Below the pieces are notes generated by a model. It was given only the letters and a program-made list of their open reading frames with translations. It was not told where the DNA came from and made no database searches. From positions 62,001 through 126,000 of the forward strand of contig CAXBAF010000005.1 of NCBI GenBank assembly GCA_963973795.1: 64,000 nt of DNA, in the 5' to 3' direction. Position numbers and translations under genes: made by a program. Below are positions 33,803 through 42,759 of this stretch, piece after piece. Position 1 is the first letter of the stretch, and each line of letters begins with the position of its first letter. The stretch comes from UBA1926 sp002337215 (GTDB taxonomy: Bacteria; Planctomycetota; Phycisphaerae; Phycisphaerales; UBA1924).

Positions 33803-34528
33803 ATGCCCTCCGACGCCGGCCCAATCCGCCCCATCGTCTTCCTCCACCTCCCCAAAACCGCCGGGATGACCCTCCGGGGCGTCCTCGAACACGTCTACGC
33901 CGGGCACCCCATCGCCTTCCTGGGCAACCTGTCCAAGGGGGGCGAGCTCGCCGAGTTCGCCGCGCGGCCCGAGGCCGACCGGCGGGCCCACGCCCTCGTG
34001 GCCGGGCACTTCCCGTGGGGATCTCAGGTCGTCCTGCCCGGCGCGCGCACGATCACCGTCCTCCGCGACCCCGTCGAACGTCTCATCTCCGTCTACGCCT
34101 ACAACAAGCGCGCCCCCAACGCGCTCCATCACCACGCCATCAACGAGGGCAACCTCTCCCTCGCCGACTGCGTCGAGTCGGGGCTGCTGAAGGGCGAGTA
34201 CAACCTCCAGACCAACATGCTCCGCGACAAGCGGGCCACCACACCCGACCAGGCCCTCGCGAGCGCGAAGCGGAACATCCGCGCCTGCGCCGCGTTCGGC
34301 CTCGTCGAACGCTTCGACGAGACCCTCGCCTACCTCGCCAGCGAACTCCGCTGGCCGGCCGACGCCATCGACCCCGACCAGCGCGAGGACCGCAACGTCA
34401 CCGCCAACCGCGCGAAGGCCGACGATCTCGAGCCTTCGTTGCTCGAAACACTCCGCCGCGAGACCGCGATCGACCGCGCGCTCTACGACGACGCGACCGA
34501 CCTCTTCAACAAACGCACCGCCGGCTGA
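33803..34528 (+). CDS. Sulfotransferase family protein
   Basis: A 241-residue protein. The 5'-phosphosulfate loop is FLHLPKTAGMTL at 13-24 and the 3'-phosphate loop is VLRDPVERLISVYAYN at about 87-102, together the mark of PAPS-dependent sulfotransferases of the carbohydrate (Sulfotransfer_2) type. No signal peptide or membrane helix is evident, so it is probably cytoplasmic. The start at 33803 is set by the conserved N-terminus; upstream sequence in frame lacks codon bias. Acceptor unknown; planctomycetes are rich in sulfated glycans. Confidence 0.87.
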   Translation: MPSDAGPIRPIVFLHLPKTAGMTLRGVLEHVYAGHPIAFLGNLSKGGELAEFAARPEADRRAHALVAGHFPWGSQVVLPGARTITVLRDPVERLISVYAYNKRAPNALHHHAINEGNLSLADCVESGLLKGEYNLQTNMLRDKRATTPDQALASAKRNIRACAAFGLVERFDETLAYLASELRWPADAIDPDQREDRNVTANRAKADDLEPSLLETLRRETAIDRALYDDATDLFNKRTAG

Positions 34529-34574
34529 CACCGCGATTTCGCCCCCGGCGCCGCTCTCCCGGTAGGCTCTGTGC

Positions 34575-35732
34575 ATGCCGAAAACTCGCTTCTCTCTCGC
34601 GCGCTCGCTCCCGCAACTCGTGTTTCTGCTGTGCATCTCGCTCGGCCTCGCCTCGCCGGCGGCTCACGCGCAGCCGATCGATCAAACGATCACCATCGAC
34701 CCCGCGGCGTCCCAGGCGATCTCGATCGAATCACCCGACGAGGACGAGGGCACGCTCGCCGAGGTTTCGGGCCCCGTCTCCGACGCGCTCGAGGAGGCCA
34801 TCCCCCAGACCGGCAACCAGACGATCGACAGCTCGCTGAGCACCTTCGTCAACGCGGTGGGGGGGCTGCTCGACACCATCATCGCCCACCTGCCCCAACT
34901 CATCATCGCGGTGATCATCCTGTTCGTCACCGCGTTCCTCGCCTCGTTCATCTCCAGGCAGAGCCGAAAGGTCTCGCGGGGGCTCCGCCTCAAATCCAAC
35001 CTCCAGGACCTGCTCCAGAAATTCGTCTACATCCTCGCCTGGTTCCTGGGTCTTGTCACCGCCGCCGGCATCGTCTTCCCGGGGCTCGGCATGGGAGAGC
35101 TCGTCGCGTCCGCCGGCCTCGCCTCCATCGCGATCGGCTTCGCCTTCCAGGACATCTTCGAGAACTTCCTCGCCGGCATCCTCATCATCTGGCGTTTCCC
35201 ATTCGACGACGGCGACTACATCGAGGTCCCCTCCGTCGATGTCGAGGGCAAGGTCGAAGAAGTCCAGATCCGCATGACCCTCATCCGCGATGTCTCGGGC
35301 GAGCTCATCCTCGTCCCCAACTCCACCATCTTCAAGAACGTCGTCCGCGTCCTCACCGACCGAGACACGCGACGCATCACCGTCATTTGCGGCATCGCCT
35401 ACGGCGAGGATGTCGCGGAAGGCCGAGCCGTCATCAAAGAGGCCGTCGAGTCCTGCGATTCCGTCCACAAGAACAAGCCCGTCGAGATCTTCGCCCAGGC
35501 GTTCGGGTCGTCCTCGATCGACTTCGAGGTCACCTGGTGGACCGGGCCCACCCCCATCGACCAGCGCCGAAGCCGCGACGAGGTCGTCGAGAAGGTCAAG
35601 GCCGCCCTTGACAGCGCGGGCATCGAGATCCCCTATCCCTACCGCACGCTCGTGTTCAGCAAGAACGAGCCCGACATCATCGAGGCGATCTCGGGCCGGA
35701 CCGGCTCCCCATCCCGGGGTGGCAACGACTGA
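34575..35732 (+). CDS. MscS-family mechanosensitive channel
   Basis: A 385-residue channel. A signal peptide (ends ASPAAHAQ) is followed by an acidic periplasmic segment of about 60 residues. Transmembrane helices are at about 97-118, 135-157 and 162-185; the last, with GELVASAGLASIAIGFAFQD, is the pore helix of MscS. The beta-domain begins at IWRFPFDDGDYIEV and VPNSTIFKNVV. It releases solutes during osmotic down-shock. The gene is 46 bases downstream of the sulfotransferase and 63 bases upstream of the permease, so the three may be co-transcribed. Confidence 0.93.
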   Translation: MPKTRFSLARSLPQLVFLLCISLGLASPAAHAQPIDQTITIDPAASQAISIESPDEDEGTLAEVSGPVSDALEEAIPQTGNQTIDSSLSTFVNAVGGLLDTIIAHLPQLIIAVIILFVTAFLASFISRQSRKVSRGLRLKSNLQDLLQKFVYILAWFLGLVTAAGIVFPGLGMGELVASAGLASIAIGFAFQDIFENFLAGILIIWRFPFDDGDYIEVPSVDVEGKVEEVQIRMTLIRDVSGELILVPNSTIFKNVVRVLTDRDTRRITVICGIAYGEDVAEGRAVIKEAVESCDSVHKNKPVEIFAQAFGSSSIDFEVTWWTGPTPIDQRRSRDEVVEKVKAALDSAGIEIPYPYRTLVFSKNEPDIIEAISGRTGSPSRGGND

Positions 35733-35795
35733 CCCCGCGTTCCGCACCTTGGTCTCGGGAATAAAGCCCGCGCCGCGCGCTGCTAGTGTTCATCC

Positions 35796-37130
35796 ATGGC
35801 CGATTTTCTTCGCGACACGCTCCACGCGTTCTGGCAGATCATGCTCGACAGCGGCGTCTGGCTCATCGCCGGGCTCCTGCTCGCCGGGATCGTCCACGCC
35901 TTCATCCCCGCGGGCTTTCTCGCCAGGCACCTCGCCAGTGAGAAGGGCACGCCCAAGTTCGTCCCGATCCTCAAGGCGAGCCTGCTGGGCATCCCGCTTC
36001 CCCTCTGCTCGTGCAGCGTCATCCCCGTCGCCGCGGGGCTGCGTCGGTCCGGCGCAGGGCGCGGCGCGTCGGCCGCCTTCGCGATCTCCACGCCTCAGAC
36101 GGGCGAGGAATCCATCCCGCTCACCTGGGCGCTCTTCGGCCCCGTCTTCGCCCTCGCCCGACCGATCATCGCCGTCGCGACTGCGCTCACCGCGGGCCTG
36201 CTCATCGAGTCACTCACCGATGAGCGCACGCCCAAGCCCAGCGACGACACCACGCCACCAAAGCCGTGCTGCTCCGAGAAAGGCGCCCAACACGAATCGG
36301 CGAGCCCCGAGCCGAGCACCCCCGAGGCCGCCGATGCCTGCTGCTCGCACAACATGCTCGGCTCGCCCGAGCCTCCCACACCCCACGAGACTGCGCCCCA
36401 CAAGACCGCGCCGCCACCAAAGCCGTGCTGCGCAGCGCCCGAGCCCGAACCAGCGTCATCCTGCTGCTCGGGCGGAAGCAGTCACAACGAAAGCCAGACC
36501 GACAACCAGACCGACACCGCGACCGCTGGCGTGCGCACGAAGACCGCCCTCCGTCACGGCTTCGTCACCATGCTCCTCGACCTCGCCCCCTGGCTCGCCG
36601 TAGGTCTTGTGCTCAGCGCGATCATCGCGGCGCTCGTCCCCGAGGGATGGATCGCCGAGCACGTTGGCACGGGGATCGTCCCCATGCTCCTGATGCTCGT
36701 GGTCGGACTGCCGCTCTACGTGTGCGCCACGAGTTCGACCCCGCTCGCGTTCTCGCTCGTCGCCGCGGGTCTCAGCCCCGGCGCGGCCCTCGTGCTGCTG
36801 CTCGCGGGCCCCGCGACCAACGCCGCGACGATGTCGTGGGCGATCAAGGACCTCGGCGTGCGCGCGCTCGCGATCTATCTCGCCGTCATCGCCGCCTTCG
36901 CGGTCGGGGCGGGGTTGCTGTTCGATGCGACGCTCGCGGGTTTCGTCCGGCTCGCCGACGGTGCGCACACGCACGACCACGCCGCGATCAGCACGATGCA
37001 GACCGCCGGCGCCGTGATCTTCACGGGGATGCTCGCCGTCGCGCTGGTTGTCCGGCTGCGCCGGTCGCTGGGCGCGTCGGGATCAACGCTCGATCCGCAG
37101 CACCACAACGTCGCGTCCGCGGACGCGTGA
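35796..37130 (+). CDS. Permease of the SO_0444/ArsP type with Cys-Cys-rich central loop
   Basis: A 444-residue membrane protein with two halves of about four helices each. LLGIPLPLCSCSVIPVAAGL in the first half and LPLYVCATSSTPLAFSL in the second are the paired cysteine motifs of the permease family (DUF318-like) linked to Cu/Zn or organoarsenical export. The hydrophilic loop between halves (about 145-240) is Pro/Glu/Ser-rich and carries four CC pairs: PKPCCSEK, DACCSHN, PKPCCAAP and SSCCSGG, a likely metal-sensing or delivery segment. A His pair (AHTHDHA) lies near the C-terminus. The last 48 bases overlap the convergent GH13 gene. Confidence 0.88.
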   Translation: MADFLRDTLHAFWQIMLDSGVWLIAGLLLAGIVHAFIPAGFLARHLASEKGTPKFVPILKASLLGIPLPLCSCSVIPVAAGLRRSGAGRGASAAFAISTPQTGEESIPLTWALFGPVFALARPIIAVATALTAGLLIESLTDERTPKPSDDTTPPKPCCSEKGAQHESASPEPSTPEAADACCSHNMLGSPEPPTPHETAPHKTAPPPKPCCAAPEPEPASSCCSGGSSHNESQTDNQTDTATAGVRTKTALRHGFVTMLLDLAPWLAVGLVLSAIIAALVPEGWIAEHVGTGIVPMLLMLVVGLPLYVCATSSTPLAFSLVAAGLSPGAALVLLLAGPATNAATMSWAIKDLGVRALAIYLAVIAAFAVGAGLLFDATLAGFVRLADGAHTHDHAAISTMQTAGAVIFTGMLAVALVVRLRRSLGASGSTLDPQHHNVASADA

Positions 37131-38726
37131 GACGGGCTGCCAGCCTTTGAGCGATCCGTCCTCGTCGGCCCGCCCGACACCGGGCCGGGCGTTGCCGGCG
37201 AGCACCTCGCCGCGAACCCTCTCGCCCGCGTCGAACCCGTCCAGATCGATCCCGAAGTCGCGCACCGTCCGGTCGCTCATGTTCGCGATGACGAGCAGCT
37301 CGTCGCCCTCGTGCGCGCGACGGAACCCGAGCAGCGCATCGCTGCCGAGATCGACGACCTCGATGGTTCCTCGCCGCAGCGTTGGCTCGCTGAGCCGGAG
37401 ATCGATCATCCGCTGGTAGTGACTCCACAGCGAGTTCCGCGCCGGCTTCTGGCTCTCCACGTTCACCGTCGCGGTGTCCTCGTTGGGCGCGCGCCAGGGC
37501 TCGCCGGTCGTGAACCCCGCGGTCGCGACATCCGCGGTCCACTGCATGGGCACCCGCAGATCCGGATCGGGCTTCGTCCCCGTCATCCCGATCTCCTCGC
37601 CGTAATACAGGAAAGGCGTGCCCGGGAGCGTGAGCAGGATTGACGCGGCCAGCTTGTTCTTCTCGAACCCATCAGGGCTCACCCCGCCCAGCTCGCTCAT
37701 CAGACGGTTCTGGTCGTGGTTGGTCAGGAAGGTGCTGTACGGGGCCGAGTCACCGTACGAGTCGTTGAGCCGTTCGATGTGCTCGGCGAGGCTCGCCCCG
37801 TCACCCGCGTTCACGCTCTCGATGATCGTGCTGGCGAGCTGGAACTCGAACGCCGAGTCGAGCGCGTTCGGGATGTACTGCATCACCTCGCTGGTCGGGC
37901 CCCAGATCTCCCCGACACTGAAGCACTCGGGGTCGATCGACCGCAGGTACTTGTGGTAGTCCTCGAGCCATTCGATGGTCTCGGGGGTGCTCGCGACAAC
38001 GCCGTCGCGTTCGATCAGGTGGCGGATCGCGTCGAGGCGGAAGCCGTGTGCGCCGAGGTCGTCGAGCCAGGTGCGCGAGATGTCGTACGCGGCCGCGCTC
38101 ACGAACGGGTTGTCGTAGTTCAGGTCGGGCATCCCGTGCCAGAAGAACCCGAAGTAGTACGCGCCCGTTTCCTGCTTCGCGTGGTCGTGCCACATGTGCA
38201 GGTTCTCGTTCCAGTCCGGCTTCTCGTCGCTCCAGACGAACCAGTCGTGCCGGGGGCTGTCGGTCGATGACGCGGCCTCCGTGAACCACGGGTGCTCGTT
38301 CGAGCAGTGGTTGAGCACGAGGTCGACGATCACCCGCACGCCGCGCTTCTCGCACTCGGCGATCAGCCGCTTGAAGTCGTCGTTGGTCCCGTACTCGTCG
38401 TCGATCCGGGTGTAGTCCACGACGTCGTAGCCGTGGTAGGACGGTGACTGCGCGATCGGCATGAGCCAGAGCGCCGTGACGCCCAGGTCGTCCCCGCCCG
38501 GCTCGCCGTCGTTGAGTTCATCGAGCCGCTCGATGAGCCCGGGGATGTCGCCCACCCCGTCCCCGGCGAGCGGCCCCTCGGTCGAGTCCGCGAACGAGCG
38601 CACGAACACCTCGTAGAACACCGCGTCCTTCCACCAGTCCTGGTTTTCGTCGTGGCCGTCGGCGTGCGCAACGGACGGAACGAGCGAGGTGGCGGCGAGC
38701 GCGCAGGCGAGGGTCGTGCGGTGCAT
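37083..38726 (-). CDS. Exported alpha-amylase-family glycoside hydrolase (GH13)
   Basis: A 547-residue enzyme acting on alpha-glucans. Start 38726 (MHRTTLACALAATSL) has an AAGGAG site and gives a signal peptide ending SVAHAD. The four GH13 regions are intact: VIVDLVLNH at 132-140, GFRLDAIRHL with nucleophile Asp232, VGEIWG with acid/base Glu273, and FLTNHDQN with Asp338. The overall pattern (PIAQSPSYHGYDVVDYTRID near 91-110) fits the oligo-1,6-glucosidase and trehalose-synthase-like branch as well as alpha-amylase, so the exact substrate is open. The 3' end overlaps the permease gene. Confidence 0.93.
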   Translation of the reverse strand: MHRTTLACALAATSLVPSVAHADGHDENQDWWKDAVFYEVFVRSFADSTEGPLAGDGVGDIPGLIERLDELNDGEPGGDDLGVTALWLMPIAQSPSYHGYDVVDYTRIDDEYGTNDDFKRLIAECEKRGVRVIVDLVLNHCSNEHPWFTEAASSTDSPRHDWFVWSDEKPDWNENLHMWHDHAKQETGAYYFGFFWHGMPDLNYDNPFVSAAAYDISRTWLDDLGAHGFRLDAIRHLIERDGVVASTPETIEWLEDYHKYLRSIDPECFSVGEIWGPTSEVMQYIPNALDSAFEFQLASTIIESVNAGDGASLAEHIERLNDSYGDSAPYSTFLTNHDQNRLMSELGGVSPDGFEKNKLAASILLTLPGTPFLYYGEEIGMTGTKPDPDLRVPMQWTADVATAGFTTGEPWRAPNEDTATVNVESQKPARNSLWSHYQRMIDLRLSEPTLRRGTIEVVDLGSDALLGFRRAHEGDELLVIANMSDRTVRDFGIDLDGFDAGERVRGEVLAGNARPGVGRADEDGSLKGWQPVSRVRGRDVVVLRIER

Positions 38727-38845
38727 CGTGGTCTCCTTCGCGGCCCGGCCGATCAGACCGAGTCCAGAGACCATTCTAGTGCTTCGCCCGGCAGACCCGG
38801 CGCGGCGTGCCGTGCGCCGGGGTCAGTCGGCCCGGGAGCCGTTCA

Positions 38846-39349
38846 TTACCGCTTCAGGAACTTCGATGCGACGACCTCGTTGAGCTTCTCGCCGTCGGCG
38901 GTCAGGTCGCTGTCGGGCGCGTTCGCGCGCACATCGCCCGTGGTGCTGTCGATCCACCACCCGGCCGACCCGCTGTCGCCCGGGTTCCCGCCGCTCACGA
39001 TGTCGGACTCGCCCTTGTTGCTGCCCAGGCTGAGGCGGGGCATCTTGCGGAGATAGGGGCCGAAGATGTAGGGGGCGCCAAGTGTTGCGCTCGTGTTCCC
39101 GTCCTCGTCGGTGTAGCGCAGGAGTTGGAGCCTGGTGGTCGGGGGGCTGCCCGCGTGCTCGGCCTTGTAGACCTCGACCGCGCGCGTCAGGATCGCGAGG
39201 TTCTGCCCCAGCGCGACCTCGTCGGCGTTGGACCCCAGCCCCGTGAGCCGGGGCACGGCGATCGCGCCGAGGATGCCGATGATCACAACCACGATGACCA
39301 TCTCGACGAGCGAGAAGCCGGGGGCGTTGCGGGCGCGGTGCCGAACCAT
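38846..39349 (-). CDS. Type II secretion-type pseudopilin (GspG-like)
   Basis: A 167-residue protein with the prepilin peptidase signal: a short basic leader, cleavage before Phe in APGFSLVEMVIVVVIIG, Glu at mature position 5, and a hydrophobic assembly helix of about 20 residues. The soluble domain (about 45-167) has the YKAEHAGSPPTTRLQLL segment seen in GspG-type major pseudopilins. No other secretion or pilus gene is in the window, so it is an orphan, as is common in planctomycetes. Location: inner membrane, extracted into a periplasmic pseudopilus. Confidence 0.87.
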   Translation of the reverse strand: MVRHRARNAPGFSLVEMVIVVVIIGILGAIAVPRLTGLGSNADEVALGQNLAILTRAVEVYKAEHAGSPPTTRLQLLRYTDEDGNTSATLGAPYIFGPYLRKMPRLSLGSNKGESDIVSGGNPGDSGSAGWWIDSTTGDVRANAPDSDLTADGEKLNEVVASKFLKR

Positions 39350-39498
39350 GCCGGGCCTATCGGCCGATCACGGCCTCACCGGAACCGACCACACGCGGGC
39401 CGGGCACAAATGACGCGGCCGCCGCATCCTGATCCGTTCCCACGCCAGCAATTCACGCCCTGCGGCGTCCGAGAACGCCCGGTTCCGCGATGGACGCC

Positions 39499-40773
39499 TC
39501 AGACCTTCGCGATCCGCGTCCGCATGTTGTCGAGCACGTTCATGAAATTGATGTACCCGTCGTAGGGCGAGTCGTAGGGGCTGAAGTACTTGTGGACATC
39601 CCCGTCGGCCCAGAACTTGGTGCACATGTAGTAGAAGTGGTCGCTCGTGGTCAGCTTCCGCCAGTCCTCGAGCAGGTACTTCGCGTGCTCGGCCCGGGTC
39701 GAATCGCCCGATGACTTCGCCTCGACGATGCGGTCCTTGATGCTCGATTCCATCCGGTAGATCTCTTCGAGCGCGTTCCACTGCATCGCGTTCCCGCGCC
39801 ACGCGGTCAGATCCCGCTCGCTGTCGGCCCACGAGATGTACTCGTGCACGTCGTACTCGCCGACAGGGTCGAACCGGTCGAACACCTCGCTGGGCGTCGC
39901 GAAGTGGTTCTCACCCGGCGCGACATCGAAGATCGCCTCGGGAAGCTTGTCGAGGAACTGGAAGATCCCCGTGTCCGCCCACTGGTGCTCGCCGAACGTC
40001 TCGTAGTCCATGAACAGGTTGCACAGGTACCCGTCACCGTTGATCTGGTGGACCCACTGGGCGAACTTCTCGGCGCTCAGCGGCCACTCCTCCCACCCCC
40101 GGTTGCTGAACCGGAAGGCGATGTCGTCGGAGAGGCGGAAGTTCTTGAGCAGCAGGCCGAACGGCTTGTCCCGGTCCTTGGTCAGGCTCTCGGCGACCGC
40201 CGGCGGCTTGTAGACGTAGTTGGGCGAGCGGTACCCCAGCAGCGCGTCGGTGCCCTCGCACAGCGAGCCCTTGAAGCGGGGCGTGCCGTCGGGGTTGCGC
40301 ATCGCCGCGAGCGCCGCGGCCAGCTCGTTGGAATAGATCAGCTCCGTGTTGCGGAAGACCGTGGGCCGCTGCCCGAAGAGGTTCTCCACCTTCTTGGAAT
40401 GCATCTCGACCTGTTCCTCGAACTCGGGGCGCGAGTAGAGGAACGAGAGCGAGTGGTAGTAGGTCTCGCCCACGAACTCGCAGCAGCCGGTTTCGGCGAG
40501 GTCCTGGAAGAGCCCGATCACATCGGGCGTGTACTTCTCGAACTGATCGAGCACCGTCCCCGTGATCGCGAACGATACCCGGAAGTTGCCCTCGTGCCGG
40601 CGCACCAGATCGAGCAGCAGCTTGGTCGTGGGGCGGTAGCACTTGTCGGCCACCTTCTCGGCGATCGCCCCGTTCTTCGCGTCCTCGAAGTAGAACGGAT
40701 CGGAATCGAATACCGAGTACCGCCGAAGACGGAAGGGCTGGTGGACCTGAAAATAAAACACCACGGTTGCCAT
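39499..40773 (-). CDS. GH57 alpha-amylase / glucanotransferase-family enzyme
   Basis: A 424-residue GH57 protein. HQPFR at 11-15, GETYYHSLS with the predicted nucleophile Glu103, and LFMDYETFGEHQ with the predicted acid Asp256 fit the conserved regions of the family. No signal peptide, so it acts in the cytoplasm, probably on glycogen. The start at 40773 (MATVVFYFQVHQP) has an AAGGGA site; the longer frame upstream lacks conservation. With the exported GH13 enzyme nearby it suggests alpha-glucan handling on both sides of the inner membrane. Confidence 0.93.
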   Translation of the reverse strand: MATVVFYFQVHQPFRLRRYSVFDSDPFYFEDAKNGAIAEKVADKCYRPTTKLLLDLVRRHEGNFRVSFAITGTVLDQFEKYTPDVIGLFQDLAETGCCEFVGETYYHSLSFLYSRPEFEEQVEMHSKKVENLFGQRPTVFRNTELIYSNELAAALAAMRNPDGTPRFKGSLCEGTDALLGYRSPNYVYKPPAVAESLTKDRDKPFGLLLKNFRLSDDIAFRFSNRGWEEWPLSAEKFAQWVHQINGDGYLCNLFMDYETFGEHQWADTGIFQFLDKLPEAIFDVAPGENHFATPSEVFDRFDPVGEYDVHEYISWADSERDLTAWRGNAMQWNALEEIYRMESSIKDRIVEAKSSGDSTRAEHAKYLLEDWRKLTTSDHFYYMCTKFWADGDVHKYFSPYDSPYDGYINFMNVLDNMRTRIAKV

Positions 40774-40923
40774 CGCTGCTTCCCTTGCTGTCTGCGGGCG
40801 ACGATTCGGTTCGATTCTCCCTCGCGGCCCATGCTGAACGGTGCCTTGGGTAGACACAGCCGCCGCGTTTATATCCTATCGACCAATCGCGTCCGGCAAT
40901 CGCACATCGCCCTCGGTGTTTGT

Positions 40924-42036
40924 TCAGGTCTTCACGGCGCCGTACGCCGCGATCGCGAGCGGGAGCAGAATCAGCGGGGGGATGAACACCCCGACCAGCG
41001 GCGGCAGGCCGGGAATCGCCGCCGATGCGCCCAGCACACCGCCCATCAGGGCCGTCACGAGCACCGGTGCGCCCAGAATCGTCCGGCTCAGCACGCCGGT
41101 CGGCACGCGGGTGATGAAGAACGGTGCCGCGATCACCAGCGCCAGCAGATTCGTGAGCACCACGCTGAACCGTCCCCAGCGCAGCCGTTCGTACTCGGCC
41201 TCCGCCGCCTCGTCGAGCAGCTCGGGCCGCTCGAGCAGCGTCCCGATCTGCCGGAAACTCAGCGCCTCGCGGTACCCCTTGTACTGGTTCATCCTCAGCA
41301 ACGTGGGGTTGATGTTGGTCTCGAACCGCTCGGGCGCCACCGGGAACCCCGTCGGCGTCAGCGAGCGCGTCTCCGCGACCGGATCGACGAGCTCCCACGC
41401 CTCGTCCACCCACGCGGCCTCGGGCGCACGCACCACCGCGACCGCCCGCCCCTCGTCGTTGGTCTCGAGAATGAACACATCCGTCAGCGTGCCCTCCGCC
41501 GGGTCGAATGCCGACGCGTAGAGCAGCCGACCGTTCCCATCGCGGATCAGCGGGACTTTGGAGACGTCCAGCGTGGGCTGCCCCGCGTCCCGGTGCTGGC
41601 GGGGCAGCAGCGGCGCGATCCTCGGCACGATCAGTTCCTGGTTGACGAGCTGCACCACCGAGAGCCCGATCCCCGCGATGATGAAGGGCCGGAGCACGCG
41701 CTGCAGGCTCTGCCCAGCGCTGACCATCGCGAGGAACTCGCGGTTGCGCAGCAGCTGCACGCACGTGAAGCCCATCGCACCCATCATCACCAGCCCCAGC
41801 AGGTAGTTGAACAGCTGGATGAGCCGGGGCCACCACAGATCGATGATCACCAGCGTCGTCACCACCGCGTGCCGAACGCCCGTTGTCTCGCCCCCCGAGA
41901 TCTCCGTCGCGGCCTTCGCGAATTTCCGCAGATTGATCGAGACATCGACCGTGACCACGAAGCAGAACAGGATCACGAAGAGCACGACGACGTTGAGCAC
42001 GAACTGGCGGGCGATGTAGCGGTCAAGGAGTCGCAT
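40924..42036 (-). CDS. LptF/LptG-family LPS export permease (LptG-like)
   Basis: A 370-residue permease subunit. It starts MRLLDRYIARQFVLNVVVLF, typical of LptF/LptG, with helices at about 13-35, 62-88 and 108-125, a periplasmic beta-jellyroll domain (about 140-290), and three C-terminal helices from about 300. These proteins pair with LptB to lift lipopolysaccharide out of the inner membrane onto the LptC/A/D bridge. The second permease of the pair is at 44516-46201. lptB, lptC and lptD are not in the window. Confidence 0.88.
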   Translation of the reverse strand: MRLLDRYIARQFVLNVVVLFVILFCFVVTVDVSINLRKFAKAATEISGGETTGVRHAVVTTLVIIDLWWPRLIQLFNYLLGLVMMGAMGFTCVQLLRNREFLAMVSAGQSLQRVLRPFIIAGIGLSVVQLVNQELIVPRIAPLLPRQHRDAGQPTLDVSKVPLIRDGNGRLLYASAFDPAEGTLTDVFILETNDEGRAVAVVRAPEAAWVDEAWELVDPVAETRSLTPTGFPVAPERFETNINPTLLRMNQYKGYREALSFRQIGTLLERPELLDEAAEAEYERLRWGRFSVVLTNLLALVIAAPFFITRVPTGVLSRTILGAPVLVTALMGGVLGASAAIPGLPPLVGVFIPPLILLPLAIAAYGAVKT

Positions 42037-42078
42037 GGTTCACGCGAGTCTATCCGCGGGGTCCGGGGGCGACGAGGA

Positions 42079-42759
42079 TCACAGATCCCGGGGCAGAAGC
42101 CCGTTCGCGGGTCCGCGCCGGGGCCCCTCGCCCCATGCCCAGAGCCAGCACGCGACCGCGAGCCCGACCCACGCCCCCGCGACGACATCGCTCAACGCGT
42201 GCGCCCCCGCGAACAGCCGGGTCAGCCCGCACCCCGCCGCCAGAATCATCATGGGCCACCGCCACGCCGGGATGAGCAGCGCGACCATCCCGCACCCCGC
42301 GAACGCGACCGTTGTGTGCCCGCTCGGCAGGCCGAGCCCCAGATCGCCCCCGTCGGCCCACAGCACCGCGGGCCGCTCGGCGAAGCGGGCAACACCCTCA
42401 ACGCTGTCCGGACGCAGCCTCCCGATGATCGGCTTGAGCACGTTCGCGACAAGCCCGCCGACGATCGCCGACAGCACGACCAGCCCCGCCCGGTGGTGCC
42501 TCGGCTTCGCCGGAACCGGCGCGACCAGCCCGCCCGGTCGGCCGCCGCCCCTGCGCCGGTCCACCAACAGAAAGAGCACGCCCACGAGAATCCACGTCGG
42601 CAGATACCCGATCTGCCGGAGCATCTGCACCCAGTCCTCCGCCGCCTTGCTTCTGTCAAGGAAGACGTCGTAGGCCAACCCGTCGAGCATCCACGCGATC
42701 AGGAAGACCGGCAGCCAGACGATCGTCCATTGCAGCATGATCCGCACACGTCGGTTCAC
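42079..42759 (-). CDS. PAP2-superfamily lipid phosphatase
   Basis: A 226-residue membrane phosphatase. All three motifs are present: KPIIGRLRPD at about 111-120, GLPSGHTTVAF near 143-153, and RLFAGAHALSDVVAG near 181-195, with catalytic histidines in the last two. Substrates of this superfamily include undecaprenyl pyrophosphate and lipid A. The start is GTG 42759, overlapping the stop of the ArnT-like gene by 4 bases (GTGA), so the two are translationally coupled; an ATG lies seven codons in. This coupling suggests it recycles or trims the lipid used or made by the upstream enzyme. Confidence 0.9.
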   Translation of the reverse strand: MNRRVRIMLQWTIVWLPVFLIAWMLDGLAYDVFLDRSKAAEDWVQMLRQIGYLPTWILVGVLFLLVDRRRGGGRPGGLVAPVPAKPRHHRAGLVVLSAIVGGLVANVLKPIIGRLRPDSVEGVARFAERPAVLWADGGDLGLGLPSGHTTVAFAGCGMVALLIPAWRWPMMILAAGCGLTRLFAGAHALSDVVAGAWVGLAVACWLWAWGEGPRRGPANGLLPRDL

